Source: Oscillospiraceae bacterium
Lineage (GTDB): Bacteria; Bacillota; Clostridia; Oscillospirales; Oscillospiraceae
Assembly: GCA_902767395.1 (NCBI GenBank)
Contig: CACXHI010000229.1
Span: 1-14,932 of the forward strand
Length of the DNA: 14,932 nucleotides
Reading direction: 5' to 3'
Positions 13,728 through 14,932 of this stretch are shown here, piece by piece (positions within the stretch are counted from its first letter, which is position 1; every line of letters begins with the position of its first letter). Under the pieces are notes generated by a model. The model was not told the DNA's origin and made no database searches. It saw nothing but the letters and a program-made list of their open reading frames with translations. Both the position numbers and the translations under genes were made by a program.

Positions 13728-14932
13728 ATGACTGATCTATCAAAAATCCGAAACTTCTCCATTGTCGCCCACATTGACCATGGCAAATCCACGCTGGCGG
13801 ACCGTCTGCTGGAGGAGACCAACACCGTGGACAAGCGGGAAATGGAGGAGCAAATACTCGACAACATGGAGTTGGAACGCGAACGCGGCATTACGATCAA
13901 GGCCCGTGCGGTCAAGCTGAATTACAAAGCAGACGACGGAGAAACCTACATCCTGAACCTGATCGACACGCCGGGTCATGTAGACTTCAACTACGAGGTC
14001 TCCCGCTCGCTGACTGCCTGCGAGGGTGCGGTTCTGGTGGTGGATGCGTCGCAGGGCATTGAGGCACAGACGCTGGCCAATACCTATCTTGCCATTGACG
14101 CCGGACTCGAGGTGTTGCCGGTGGTAAACAAGATCGACCTGCCCGCGGCCCGCCCGCTGGAGGTCAAGAAGGAGATTGAAGACGTGATCGGGCTGCCCGC
14201 CATGGACGCGCCAGAAATCTCTGCGAAGAACGGCATCAACATCCATTCCGTGTTGGAGATGATCGTCAAGGAGGTTCCCGCACCGAAGGGTGACCGGGAG
14301 GCCCCCCTCCAGGCACTGATCTTCGACAGCCAGTATGACAGTTATCGCGGCGTCGTGGTTTATCTGCGCGTGATGAACGGAACAATTCGCCCCGGTATGG
14401 ACGTACAGATGATGGCCTCCGGCGCGGTTTACAAGGTAGTCGAGTGCGGCTATTTGCACCCGAAGGGCATGATGCCCGCCGATGCGCTCGGTGCGGGAGA
14501 GGTCGGTTATCTGACTGCTTCGATTAAGACCATCTCGGACACCCGCGTGGGCGATACCGTCACCGGGGCGGAGCATCCGGCAGCCGAGCCGCTGCCCGGT
14601 TATAAAACCTGTCAGCCGATGGTTTTCTCCGGCGTCTATCCCGCCGACGGCTCGAAATACGGGGATCTGCGCGACGCGCTGGAAAAGCTCAAGCTGAACG
14701 ACGCCTCAATGTATTACACGCAGGAAAATTCGATTGCCCTCGGCTTCGGCTTCCGCTGCGGCTTCCTCGGCCTTCTGCATATGGAAATCATTATGGAGCG
14801 GCTGGAGCGGGAGTTTAATCTCGACCTGATTACCACCGCGCCGAACGTCGTCTATGAGATCGACAAGACCGACGGCTCTCACCTGGAGGTCTACACGCCC
14901 CTGAACTACCCCGATCCGATGGAGATCGCCCA
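13728..14932 (+). CDS. lepA: Elongation factor 4 (LepA), 3' end outside the window
   Basis: The first 401 codons of a protein normally about 600 residues long. All GTPase motifs are present: G1 AHIDHGKST (14-22), G2 RGIT (53-56), G3 DTPGH (80-84), G4 NKID (134-137), G5 SAK (165-167). Domain II (about 185-280) and LepA-typical text such as GFRCGFLGLLHMEI follow, which separates it from EF-G and TypA. LepA is a ribosome-associated translational GTPase with roles in translation under stress and in ribosome biogenesis. The start at 13728 follows GAGGTGA (13717-13723). The reading frame stays open to the last base, so the gene is cut by the window edge, not broken. Confidence 0.95.
   Translation, partial: MTDLSKIRNFSIVAHIDHGKSTLADRLLEETNTVDKREMEEQILDNMELERERGITIKARAVKLNYKADDGETYILNLIDTPGHVDFNYEVSRSLTACEGAVLVVDASQGIEAQTLANTYLAIDAGLEVLPVVNKIDLPAARPLEVKKEIEDVIGLPAMDAPEISAKNGINIHSVLEMIVKEVPAPKGDREAPLQALIFDSQYDSYRGVVVYLRVMNGTIRPGMDVQMMASGAVYKVVECGYLHPKGMMPADALGAGEVGYLTASIKTISDTRVGDTVTGAEHPAAEPLPGYKTCQPMVFSGVYPADGSKYGDLRDALEKLKLNDASMYYTQENSIALGFGFRCGFLGLLHMEIIMERLEREFNLDLITTAPNVVYEIDKTDGSHLEVYTPLNYPDPMEIA

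Noticed and set aside
1..14932. CRISPR array, tRNA/rRNA genes, insertion sequences, prophage or integration sites
   Set aside because: I found no tandem spaced repeats, transposase or integrase motifs, terminal inverted repeats or cloverleaf-like segments on reading both strands. A dedicated tRNA/ncRNA covariance search was not possible here.

Overview
The window looks like chromosome of a moderately GC-rich anaerobic Firmicute of the gut Clostridia type, probably Oscillospiraceae-like. Support comes from strong AGGAGG-type ribosome sites, sigma-A promoters with 17-base spacers, S-layer-homology (SLH) domains, a MinD-MgsA pairing and a YhaO/YhaN-type SbcCD pair. The taxonomic guess is inference. 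I see no rRNA, tRNA, CRISPR array, insertion sequence or phage gene, and no gene-free stretch longer than 300 bases.

Left block, minus strand (1-2262): a sigma-A promoter drives minD, a methylglyoxal-synthase-like gene, a DUF2461 gene and the 5' part of hisS (cut by the window edge). The methylglyoxal-synthase-like protein has lost key catalytic and phosphate-binding residues. The minD promoter diverges from a second promoter that reads rightwards.

Second block, plus strand (2320-7089): ymdB (metallophosphoesterase), an SbcD/YhaO-like nuclease subunit, an SbcC/YhaN-like ATPase with a transmembrane hairpin in the middle of its coiled coil, and a HAD phosphatase. The start of each downstream gene overlaps the end of the gene before it, so this is a tight operon for nucleotide, RNA or DNA handling, possibly at the membrane.

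Third block (7097-9832): a hairpin-rich leader and one large secreted protein. It combines an N-terminal copper-amine-oxidase-like stalk, a TPR-like helical segment, a GH26-like glycoside hydrolase domain, an Ig-like domain and three C-terminal SLH repeats, so it is probably a cell-surface glycan-degrading or glycan-binding enzyme. A perfect 17-bp stem lies between it and a convergent glutaredoxin-like gene (minus, 9840-10157).

Fourth block, plus strand (10188-12846), the most interesting: an ECF-type sigma factor, a single-pass membrane protein with an extracytoplasmic domain (probable anti-sigma or sensor), and a lipoprotein serpin. The genes overlap or abut and are preceded by a GGAAC-N16-CGTC promoter that resembles ECF-sigma targets. 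I read this as a candidate self-regulated envelope circuit that deploys a surface protease inhibitor, with lysine as the predicted P1 residue. A convergent gene encodes a DUF3267 membrane zincin-like peptidase. A strong intrinsic terminator facing rightwards lies beyond that peptidase gene, so the serpin transcript may run antisense through it.

Right edge (13652-14932): a good sigma-A promoter and the first 401 codons of lepA (elongation factor 4).
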